Position numbers and translations under genes: made by a program
The notes under the pieces: generated by a model
The model's input: only the letters and a program-made list of their open reading frames with translations
Told to the model about the DNA's origin: nothing
Database searches by the model: none
In this document: positions 16,941-24,185 of the stretch, piece by piece
Numbering within the stretch: the first letter of the stretch is position 1
Layout of the letters: every line of letters begins with the position of its first letter
Assembly (NCBI GenBank): GCA_944390865.1
Contig: CALXRC010000013.1
Span: 1 to 57,616, forward strand
Length of the DNA stretch: 57,616 nt
Direction: 5' to 3'
Origin: an uncultured Spirochaetales bacterium
GTDB taxonomy: Bacteria; Spirochaetota; Spirochaetia; Sphaerochaetales; Sphaerochaetaceae

Positions 16941-18404
16941 TTACTGCACATTGCACAGGTCAAAGAGCTTGTGAGCGACTTCAGTGTTGTCATAGGAGCC
17001 GAAGAAAGCCTCTGCGCCTTCACCGTATGCGTACACCGGTACCGGAAGTCCTGTGTGTGCATAGCTTGTCCAGCCGATGCCGGCCTTGTTGTTGATGATG
17101 TGTGTCAGTGTGACGGAGATCGGGTTGTAGCCGCCGTACAGGAGAGACTCTTCATAGCCGTCTGTGTTTCCTGATGCATCATCCTCATATGCCTTCTGCA
17201 GCTTTGCATACTCATACTCGTTCATGACAAGGGCAGGAACTGCATTCTCTGTTCCAGGAGCAGTAAGGCCGAAGTTCTCCTCAACAAGATCCATCAGACG
17301 GTCGAATGTGAGAGTTCCTGCTGCCTTTTCAGCGGCAATAAGCTCATCGAAGGCGACAAAGCTCATCTTCTGGGCCTTGAGGATATCGAAGGCTGTGTTG
17401 TAGCCGGTTGCGGCATAGCCGATTGTCATACCGCCGGTCTCATGGTCTCCTGTAACGATGATCAGAGTCTCATTCGGGTGCTGGAAGGCAAAGTCAAGTG
17501 CGACCTGCACAGCCTCGTCAAGAGCAAGCGTGTCATTGATGTTGGCAACAGCATCATTGGCATGTCCGGCCCAGTCGATCTTTCCGCTCTCGCACATCAG
17601 GAAGAAGCCTGTCTCGTTGTAAAGGACGTCAATGCCCTTCTTCACGAACTGTGCCAGTGTGATGTCATCCTCATCCATGTCAAGAGAATACTTCATGGCA
17701 CCGTCATCCTGGAGCTCAGGGCTTACGGCATATACCTTTCCGCTGTCGCTGTTGAGGGAAAGGATGGTGTCGCGGTCATTTGTGACTGTGTAGCCGGCAT
17801 CCTCAAGAATCCTGTAAAGCTGGTCGTTGTCGTTCTCAAGCAGAGAGCCGCCTGCAAAGTAGTCGAATCCGCTCTCAGCCATCTGCTGTCCGATTTCGAA
17901 GTAGTCATTCCTGCTTGCGATATGGGCATAGTAAGCGGCAGGCGTAGCATGGTTCAGCGTGACAGATGAGATAATGCCGACCTTCCAGCCGAGCTGCTCT
18001 TTCACCTTCTCTGCGATTGTCTCGCCGGCAGTGACCTTGTCAACGCCCATTCCGATGACGCCGGAGTGTGTCTTGAAGCCGGAAGAGAGGCTTGTGGCAG
18101 TGCTGGCGCTGTCAGGGCAGAAAGAAGTGCTGTCCTGTGTGTACTGGACGCCGACCACCGGGAACTGAGTGAAAGTGAGCTCCTCAAGCTCAACAGCACC
18201 AGAGACATTATTGCCGTTGTAGACCTGGGCTGAGTTTGTCTGCGGAGAGCTCATGCCGTCACCGATGAACATAAACACATACTTGGGGCTGGCGTTCTCC
18301 ACGCTGGCGCTGATCATTGATGCTGTCTCGCTGGATCCCTGAGCGAAGAGGGAGAAGGCAGCAAGCGCAATGAGAATACATGAAAGTGTTCTCCTGAAAT
18401 TCAT
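16941..18404 (-). CDS. phoA: Exported alkaline phosphatase
   Basis: 487 residues of alkaline phosphatase, which releases phosphate from monoesters in the periplasm. The metal site begins FMFIGDGMSSPQ. The nucleophile lies in CPDSASTAT (Ser after Asp). SGKIDWAGHANDA and VTGDHETGGMT hold the remaining zinc ligands. The signal peptide ends near LFAQGSSETA, a spirochaete-type exported start without a lipobox Cys. Of two close ATGs I choose 18404, which stands 6 nt after AGGAGG. Repeats upstream suggest phosphate-dependent control. Confidence 0.92.
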   Translation of the reverse strand: MNFRRTLSCILIALAAFSLFAQGSSETASMISASVENASPKYVFMFIGDGMSSPQTNSAQVYNGNNVSGAVELEELTFTQFPVVGVQYTQDSTSFCPDSASTATSLSSGFKTHSGVIGMGVDKVTAGETIAEKVKEQLGWKVGIISSVTLNHATPAAYYAHIASRNDYFEIGQQMAESGFDYFAGGSLLENDNDQLYRILEDAGYTVTNDRDTILSLNSDSGKVYAVSPELQDDGAMKYSLDMDEDDITLAQFVKKGIDVLYNETGFFLMCESGKIDWAGHANDAVANINDTLALDEAVQVALDFAFQHPNETLIIVTGDHETGGMTIGYAATGYNTAFDILKAQKMSFVAFDELIAAEKAAGTLTFDRLMDLVEENFGLTAPGTENAVPALVMNEYEYAKLQKAYEDDASGNTDGYEESLLYGGYNPISVTLTHIINNKAGIGWTSYAHTGLPVPVYAYGEGAEAFFGSYDNTEVAHKLFDLCNVQ

Positions 18405-18454
18405 TTTCATCCTCCTGATAGAGTATCTAACGCTGATTACTTTAGGAGGATGAA

Positions 18455-18494
18455 GTGAAAAGAAAAGCCGGAAAGCAGTGAAACAATTGTGAAA
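18455..18494 (-). promoter_or_regulatory. Pho-box-like direct repeats upstream of the phosphatase gene
   Basis: GTGAAA occurs at 18478-18483 and 18489-18494 (exact 11-bp period), with a third copy at 18455-18460. On the coding strand this reads TTTCAC-5-TTTCAC, the spacing used by PhoB/PhoP-type response regulators. No Pho two-component genes flank it. Confidence 0.45.
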
Positions 18495-18521
18495 GATTGA
18501 CCTGTCTGTGAGAAAAAAATT

Positions 18522-19325
18522 TTACGTCCTGCTGCCGTATGACGGGCCAGCGGCTCCTCTCCTGCCCTTCAGCATCAGCAGAATGGCGGCCAGCAGGATG
18601 AAGACTGACACAAAGAAGCCGAAAGCCGAGCTCATCACTCTCCTGAACAAATAATCATCAGCACCGAAGGTCGTTATCATTGCAGTCTGGAGTATGAACA
18701 TGGAGACAAGCGCTCCTGACATCTTCACTGCACCGGCGCTGATCAGACTTGCATTTCCTGTCTTTCCCGCCCTCACAAGATCGGTTACAGCCGCGCTCAG
18801 ACTGTAGAAAGTCCATGCGGCTATGGCGTAGATGGCAAAGCCCGGATAAGTTATCTCGTGCTCCCTGATCGTGACATAGGAGATGATGGCTGAGGCAAAG
18901 ATATTGAAGACCAGAAGCCTTGAACCTGTCCTGAAGCAGAGCTGCCAGCCTTCCTGATAATGTCTCACAATATAAAAGCGGCACAGGGAAAGCGCGAAAT
19001 AATAAAAGGCCATGAGACAGAGCCAGAGAGACGGAATGTAAAGACCCAGCGCAAGCTTGAAGACGCCGTAGCAGAGGCCTGAGGCAAGGGACAGCCTGAG
19101 AGTCAGCTTCTTTCTCGTCAGACGGTCTTCCGGCAGCCGGAGGACGGGCAGCCTGAAAGTCCTCAGCGCGCAGACAAGCGCCCACACCGTCCCTGTCAGG
19201 GAAAGTGCGCTGACTGCATAGAGAATATAGACAGGCAGCCCCTCATGCTGCCCGGCAAGCACGTATATTAGAAAAGGAATACAGATAATGAATATGATGA
19301 CAGAAATCAGGCCCAGCCGCTTCAT
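18522..19325 (-). CDS. Integral membrane protein of unknown function
   Basis: 267 residues with about seven hydrophobic segments and a basic C-terminus (MLKGRRGAAG). I recognise no family. It overlaps the upstream AraC-type regulator gene by 4 nt (ATGA), so the two form an operon that runs away from the glycan locus. A sensory or transport role linked to that regulator is possible but unproven. Confidence 0.7.
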   Translation of the reverse strand: MKRLGLISVIIFIICIPFLIYVLAGQHEGLPVYILYAVSALSLTGTVWALVCALRTFRLPVLRLPEDRLTRKKLTLRLSLASGLCYGVFKLALGLYIPSLWLCLMAFYYFALSLCRFYIVRHYQEGWQLCFRTGSRLLVFNIFASAIISYVTIREHEITYPGFAIYAIAAWTFYSLSAAVTDLVRAGKTGNASLISAGAVKMSGALVSMFILQTAMITTFGADDYLFRRVMSSAFGFFVSVFILLAAILLMLKGRRGAAGPSYGSRT

Positions 19326-20152
19326 GTCAGTCCTCCATGGCTGTTCTGCCTGAACTCTATCGGGCTCATTCCCGTCACGCTCCTGAAGCGCTGGGAGAAA
19401 TAGCTTGCAGACGAGAAGCCCACAGACTCAGCAATGTCGCTCATGGCGAGCTCTGTGTCCACAAGAAGATTCTTGGCCACGGTTATCCTCTGACCCAGAA
19501 GGTAATCCATCGGACTTGCCCCCAGAGCCTTCTTGAACTGTCTGATGAGATAGTACTTGCTCAATGCGGCAAGAGAAGAGAGGAAACCAAGGGTGATGTT
19601 GTCAGAGTAATGCTCATCAATATATCTCTTCACGTCAGCTATGTTGCTGCGCATGGCCCTTTCCTCGCTCCGGTCTGCTGCTATGATACGGGAGCGGACA
19701 AGGATTACAAGCATCCTGTAAAAATACGCCTTCGCCATCAGCTCATACTCGCTCTGACGGCGCTGCACCTCCCTGTATATCTTCACCATCAGATCGACGA
19801 CAGTGTACTTGTCAGTGCCGAGATCCACTATCGGATCAAAATCATCCGTGCTTTCTGCGACATCCACATTTGAAACCCCTATGCACAGATACTCCAGCGG
19901 GCTGTTCGAGGAAGAAATTTCAGTGTGCATGAGATGCGGAGGAATTATGATGAAATCCCCCCCTTCTATCCTTTTCTGCCTGCTGCCGGTGACGATGCTT
20001 CCCTCCCCTGCGAGGATGTAAAGCATCTCGGCAATTGAATGCGAGTGCTGTATGCTGAGCCACTCATTGTCATAACGTGAATGAGTGATATACCTCAGCT
20101 CAGGGCTGACAGCCGCATCACTCCTGCTGATTTCATAGCGCGCAGTACTCAT
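19322..20152 (-). CDS. AraC-family transcriptional regulator of the glycan locus
   Basis: 276 residues. The N-terminal cupin (HSIAEMLYILAGEGSIVTG, then GGDFIIIPPHLMHTE) binds an effector. The C-terminal double helix-turn-helix is complete (LSSLAALSKYYLIRQFKKALG, then SDIAESVGFSSASYFSQRFR). It is transcribed divergently from the substrate-binding protein gene 136 nt away, so it probably controls the transporter/phosphorylase/sulfatase genes in response to a sugar. Confidence 0.88.
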   Translation of the reverse strand: MSTARYEISRSDAAVSPELRYITHSRYDNEWLSIQHSHSIAEMLYILAGEGSIVTGSRQKRIEGGDFIIIPPHLMHTEISSSNSPLEYLCIGVSNVDVAESTDDFDPIVDLGTDKYTVVDLMVKIYREVQRRQSEYELMAKAYFYRMLVILVRSRIIAADRSEERAMRSNIADVKRYIDEHYSDNITLGFLSSLAALSKYYLIRQFKKALGASPMDYLLGQRITVAKNLLVDTELAMSDIAESVGFSSASYFSQRFRSVTGMSPIEFRQNSHGGLT

Positions 20153-20229
20153 ATACTCATTCTGCCTTATTGTGAGGAAAATGGCAATGAATATAAAAAA
20201 GTGAGCAATTTCCTTGTTGTGCGATACGG

Positions 20230-20262
20230 AAAACCACCCCTAAGATTTACTCAAGTGGTTTT
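20230..20262 (+). promoter_or_regulatory. Candidate operator of the glycan transport operon
   Basis: AAAACCAC (20230-20237) and GTGGTTTT (20255-20262) are perfect inverse repeats with a 17-bp gap, 27 nt before the start of the binding-protein gene, followed by TATAAA (20272-20277). It could be bound by the divergent AraC regulator. Confidence 0.45.
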
Positions 20263-20288
20263 AAGAAAAACTATAAAAGGAGAAACAA

Positions 20289-21566
20289 ATGAAAAAAGCA
20301 ATTTCCTTTGTGATGATTGCGCTCATCGCAGTCACATCAATTTTTGCAACCGGCACCACCGAGACTACGGCAGCCGCTCCTGCAGCCGCTGAAGGCGGAA
20401 AAATCTATGACGGAGTCGAACTGACAATGTGGTCAATGTGGAACGCTGCAGAACCTCAGGGCCAGGCAATCATCGATGCTGCAGCCGCTTTTGAGGAAGA
20501 GACAGGTGCACATGTCAACATCGAGTTCCGCGGACGCGACATCAAGACAATCATCAACACAGCTCTCCAGGGTGGTGAGGATATTGATATCTTTGAGGAA
20601 GCATACGACAGAATCTACCTCCAGTATGCTCCGTTCTGCTATGACATGAGCGCTATGGCAGAAGCTGCTGGCTATGCAGACTTCAGCTATCCTCTGTTCA
20701 ACAACATGACAACTCAGGCAACAGGCGGTAAGCTCGTATCAGTTGCTGAGCAGCCAAATGTCGGCGGCATCTTCTATGACAAGGCAAAGTTCGAAGCTGC
20801 AGGAATCACAGAGACTCCGACAACATGGGATGAGTTCCTCGATGTCTGCCAGAAGCTTGTCGATGCTGGCTTCCAGCCTCTCGCTCTTGATTCAACATAT
20901 GCTGACTTCACATTCGGCTATCACCTGAACAGATATGTTGACGAAGCCTCAACAAGAGAGCTCTCACTCAACGGCGGCTGGTCACAGAACCCAGGCGTCA
21001 TCGCAGCTGCAAATGACATCATCGACTTCATCAACCGCGGCTATCTCGCAGAAGGCGCTCCGGATGAATATCCTGCAGGCCAGAACAAGATCGGCTTCGA
21101 GAACGTCGCAATGATCGTCTGCGCTGACTATGTCACCAGTGAGGTCAACAACAACACCGGCGCCAATATTGAATGGGGTGTCTTCAACTACCCGACAATT
21201 CCTGCTGAAGACGGCGGAAACGGCTCAACAGGTTCTTATGCCGGTGCAAACTCACTTGCAATCACAAGCTACACAGAGAATCCTCAGGCTGCATTTGACT
21301 TTGTCATGATGCTGGTCAGCGGAGATGTCGACCAGAAGAGAGCTGACTCAGTTCCTCAGATTCCGGCAGATCCCAGAAACACCTGTATTTCTCTTGACGG
21401 TGCCGTAGAGTCCCTGATGTCTGCTGACAGCGTTCTCGGCTGGACAATGGGCATCAACGCCAACACCGACCTGACAGCAATGCTCAAGGAAGTCATCATC
21501 CAGCTTTACGAAGGACGCTTCGCCACAGGCGAGCAGTTCGCTGCTGCGATGGATGCTCTTTACTGA
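20289..21566 (+). CDS. Sugar ABC transporter, extracellular solute-binding protein (family 1)
   Basis: 425 residues. The signal peptide ends around IFATGTTETTAAA, the spirochaete pattern without a lipobox Cys. The mature part has the family-1 fold (LTMWSMWNAAEPQGQAI at the start, then GGIFYDKAKFEAAGITETPTTWDEFLDVCQKL). It captures an oligosaccharide, most likely galacto-N-biose or lacto-N-biose possibly sulfated, given the downstream enzymes (inference). AAAGGAG precedes the ATG. A hairpin after the gene separates it from the permeases, as is common where the binding protein must be more abundant. Confidence 0.88.
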   Translation: MKKAISFVMIALIAVTSIFATGTTETTAAAPAAAEGGKIYDGVELTMWSMWNAAEPQGQAIIDAAAAFEEETGAHVNIEFRGRDIKTIINTALQGGEDIDIFEEAYDRIYLQYAPFCYDMSAMAEAAGYADFSYPLFNNMTTQATGGKLVSVAEQPNVGGIFYDKAKFEAAGITETPTTWDEFLDVCQKLVDAGFQPLALDSTYADFTFGYHLNRYVDEASTRELSLNGGWSQNPGVIAAANDIIDFINRGYLAEGAPDEYPAGQNKIGFENVAMIVCADYVTSEVNNNTGANIEWGVFNYPTIPAEDGGNGSTGSYAGANSLAITSYTENPQAAFDFVMMLVSGDVDQKRADSVPQIPADPRNTCISLDGAVESLMSADSVLGWTMGINANTDLTAMLKEVIIQLYEGRFATGEQFAAAMDALY

Positions 21567-21586
21567 GACTCACTTCTGTCAACACA

Positions 21587-21620
21587 GGGGGCCGCGGCGC
21601 AAGCCTCGCCCCCTTGTTTT
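21587..21620 (+). terminator. Attenuator between binding-protein and permease genes
   Basis: GGGGGC (21587-21592) pairs with GCCCCC (21608-21613). An inner GGC-GCAA-GCC stem lies within it, and TTGTTTTTAG follows. Since the permeases share strand and function, partial termination is the probable role. Confidence 0.7.
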
Positions 21621-21697
21621 TAGTTTGGAGTGACTTCTGTCACTTTCTTTTGTCTTCTGACTGCGGCATGCCCGCAGCAAATTAAAAGGAGGCGATT

Positions 21698-22018
21698 ATG
21701 GGAACTGCAGGCTTCATTACAGCTCTGGTCGCTTCGATTCTGAGCCTGATCATTTCCTTCTTCCCAGTCCAGTTCACCAACATTCTGCTGACGCTCTTTC
21801 TGGTCTTCCTCTGCATCATGAGCCGTTTCATGAGTGAGAGGGCAAGCATAAGAGGCTGTCTCATCGGATGTGCGGTGCTCACACTCGTATTCCGCTTCAT
21901 GTACATGACGACGCTCGGAAAAATTCTGTATACGATTCTCATGCTGGCCGTCATAGCCGGAGCGGTTCTCATGCAGACCGGTCTCAGCAGCCGCACCAGA
22001 GGAGGTGATAAAGCATGA
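21698..22018 (+). CDS. Small membrane protein of the sugar transporter operon
   Basis: 106 residues with about four hydrophobic segments and a basic end (SRTRGGDKA). AAAGGAGGCGATT lies before the ATG, a very strong RBS. It overlaps the next permease gene by ATGA, which argues for a role in the same transporter. I recognise no family. The following permease carries an N-terminal extension of similar hydrophobic character, so the two may pack together. Confidence 0.7.
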   Translation: MGTAGFITALVASILSLIISFFPVQFTNILLTLFLVFLCIMSRFMSERASIRGCLIGCAVLTLVFRFMYMTTLGKILYTILMLAVIAGAVLMQTGLSSRTRGGDKA

Positions 22019-23211
22019 TCGCCACAGCTGTCATTTCCATTATCCTGCCGCTTCTGGCATTAGTGCTCCAGTGTATCTTTGCAGGTTTCTCGCTTGCATG
22101 CGTACCTTCAATCGCAGCCGCAGTATTCGCTGTCCTTGCCTTCTGGCGCAAGGGGCCTGTCCTGGCGGTGGTGACTGTCATCCTGTCATTCCTCCAGGTC
22201 TGTATGCTCAATATCCAGCTGACTGCCATTCTGGGTCTTCTTTCATCCGCTGCATCAGTGTTTCTGATGATATCAGTCGAGAAGTACAGAGAAGCCCATC
22301 CGGAGCTTGAGGACCCGAAAGCGGCCACAAAGCAGATGATCATCGGCTTTATCCTGCCGTGCGCCATCACTCTGCTCGTCATGTATGCCTACCCTGTCAT
22401 AAGAACCTTCCTGATGAGTTTCTTTGACATGCCCAACATCACCGCACCTGTTTCCGAATGGACATTCGCCGGACTTGGAAAATACGCTAAGATATTCTCA
22501 AGCCAGTCCTTCATCCGTTCTCTGCAGAACATGCTGATGATCTGGTTCGCAGGCGGCATCATTACACTTGCGCTGGCCCTGCTGTTTGCAATCATCCTGA
22601 CAAGCGGAATCAGATTCAAGAAGTTCTTCCGTGCCGCAATCTACATGCCGAACGTAATCAGCGCCGTCGCACTGGCTACCATGTGGATCCAGTACATCTT
22701 TAACCAGCAGTATGGAATGCTCAACAGCATCATCAGATTCTTCAATGGAACTCCGATCAACTGGCTGGCCACCGACATGAAGTTCTGGGCAATGCTCGGC
22801 TCCTTCATTTTCGGTGCCGTAGGCTACTACATGCTGATCTTCATCAGCGGAATAGAGAAAATCCCGGCAGACTTGTACGAGGCTGCGACAATTGACGGTG
22901 CCAGCAAGGCGCAGCAGGCCTTCAAGATCACCTTCCCTCTGCTTAAGGGAGTGACAAAGACAAACCTGACTTTCTGGACAATCAACACAGCGACCTTCTA
23001 CCTCTGGTCGAAGATGTTCAGTCCTGTCGATACTGAAGCCAGCGTCATCGTCCCTGTCATGTATCTGTACGACACAGCGTTCCCGTCAAAGGGCAACATG
23101 AGGGCGGATGCAGGCGCAGCAGCAGCTGTCGGCATCGTTCTGGCAGTCATCATCCTTGCTGTCTACCTTGTCATGAACAAGCTGATCAAGGATGACGACA
23201 TTGAGCTTTGA
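22015..23211 (+). CDS. Sugar ABC transporter permease with extended N-terminus
   Basis: 398 residues, about 100 more than usual for a MalF/UgpA-type permease. Residues 1-95 hold extra hydrophobic segments. The canonical part begins near 105 (IIGFILPCAITLLVMYAYPVIRTF), and the EAA loop that contacts the ATPase is YEAATIDGASKAQQAFKITFPLL near 285-307. It works with the next permease. No ATP-binding subunit is encoded nearby, so a shared MsmK/UgpC-type ATPase elsewhere is expected. Confidence 0.88.
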   Translation: MIATAVISIILPLLALVLQCIFAGFSLACVPSIAAAVFAVLAFWRKGPVLAVVTVILSFLQVCMLNIQLTAILGLLSSAASVFLMISVEKYREAHPELEDPKAATKQMIIGFILPCAITLLVMYAYPVIRTFLMSFFDMPNITAPVSEWTFAGLGKYAKIFSSQSFIRSLQNMLMIWFAGGIITLALALLFAIILTSGIRFKKFFRAAIYMPNVISAVALATMWIQYIFNQQYGMLNSIIRFFNGTPINWLATDMKFWAMLGSFIFGAVGYYMLIFISGIEKIPADLYEAATIDGASKAQQAFKITFPLLKGVTKTNLTFWTINTATFYLWSKMFSPVDTEASVIVPVMYLYDTAFPSKGNMRADAGAAAAVGIVLAVIILAVYLVMNKLIKDDDIEL

Positions 23212-23228
23212 GGAGGATGGAGAGAATT

Positions 23229-24107
23229 ATGGCAAAGAAAGAAAAACTACCTACAGTCCGCCAGCATATCAACTGGAAAAAAGAAGCCACAATGCTTCCC
23301 GGATACATCATCATCCTCGTGTGGATTGTATTCACCGCAGCCTTCCTGCTGTGGATCCTGGCTGCATCCTTCTCCACTACTCCGGAGATCATGCAGGGAA
23401 ATGTCTTCAAATTTGAAAGCGGAGTACATTTCGAGAACTATGCAGTGGCATGGAGCCAGCAGAATGTCGCCAGATACTTCGGCAACTCACTGCTTTATTC
23501 CATCACCGGCTGTATCTTCACAATCCTGATCAGCGCACCGGCCAGCTACGTGCTCTCGCGCTACAAGTTCATCTGCAACAAGATCATCAAAAACAGCCTC
23601 ATCATCGCAATGAGTGTTCCTGCAGTGATGATCGTCCTGCCGATCTACGCGATCACGGCAAGCTGGAGAAATGCTCCAGACAGACTCATCTTCACAGTTC
23701 TGATGATCTTCTTCCGAGTGCCGTACACGACTGTCTTCCTGCTGAACTTCTTCCAGACGCTGTCAAAGAGCTATGAGGAGGCCGCGGCAATTGACGGATG
23801 TTCTCCGGCAGGCACTTTCTGGAGGATCATGTTCCCTCTGGTGCAGCCGGCTCTGGTCACGGTCACAATCTTCAATTTCCTCGGAATCTGGAATGAGTTC
23901 TTCATGGCACTCATCTTCGCCTCCAGCCAGGAGATCGCTCCTGTCGGCGTCGGACTGCTGCAGATAGTCAACTCAATGAAGTACACAGGACAGTACGGTG
24001 CCCTGTTTGCTGCAGTCATCATCGTTTTCCTGCCGACCTTCCTGCTTTACATCTTCCTGTCAGAGAAGATCATTGCCGGTGTCACGGGCGGCGGCGTCAA
24101 GGGTTGA
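23229..24107 (+). CDS. Sugar ABC transporter permease (MalG/UgpE type)
   Basis: 292 residues with six membrane segments. The EAA loop is SYEEAAAIDGCSPAGTFWRIMFPL near 183-206. The frame is open from TTG 23208, but ATG 23229 has GGAGAG five nt upstream and gives the usual start MAKKEKLPT. It ends with a Gly-rich tail (GVTGGGVKG) typical of the family. Confidence 0.9.
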   Translation: MAKKEKLPTVRQHINWKKEATMLPGYIIILVWIVFTAAFLLWILAASFSTTPEIMQGNVFKFESGVHFENYAVAWSQQNVARYFGNSLLYSITGCIFTILISAPASYVLSRYKFICNKIIKNSLIIAMSVPAVMIVLPIYAITASWRNAPDRLIFTVLMIFFRVPYTTVFLLNFFQTLSKSYEEAAAIDGCSPAGTFWRIMFPLVQPALVTVTIFNFLGIWNEFFMALIFASSQEIAPVGVGLLQIVNSMKYTGQYGALFAAVIIVFLPTFLLYIFLSEKIIAGVTGGGVKG

Positions 24108-24136
24108 TGAAAGCCCTCAGTTTCTGATTATCATTA

Positions 24137-24168
24137 CTGAATGCTGCCGCACATGCGGCGGCATTCAG
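24137..24168 (+). other. Strong intercistronic RNA hairpin
   Basis: CTGAATGCTGCCGC (24137-24150) pairs with GCGGCGGCATTCAG (24155-24168) as a 14-bp stem with one U-G pair and a 4-nt loop. No T-run follows, so it is more likely an RNA-stability or processing element between the permease and phosphorylase genes than a terminator. Confidence 0.65.
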
Positions 24169-24185
24169 AATATTATGGAGAATAT

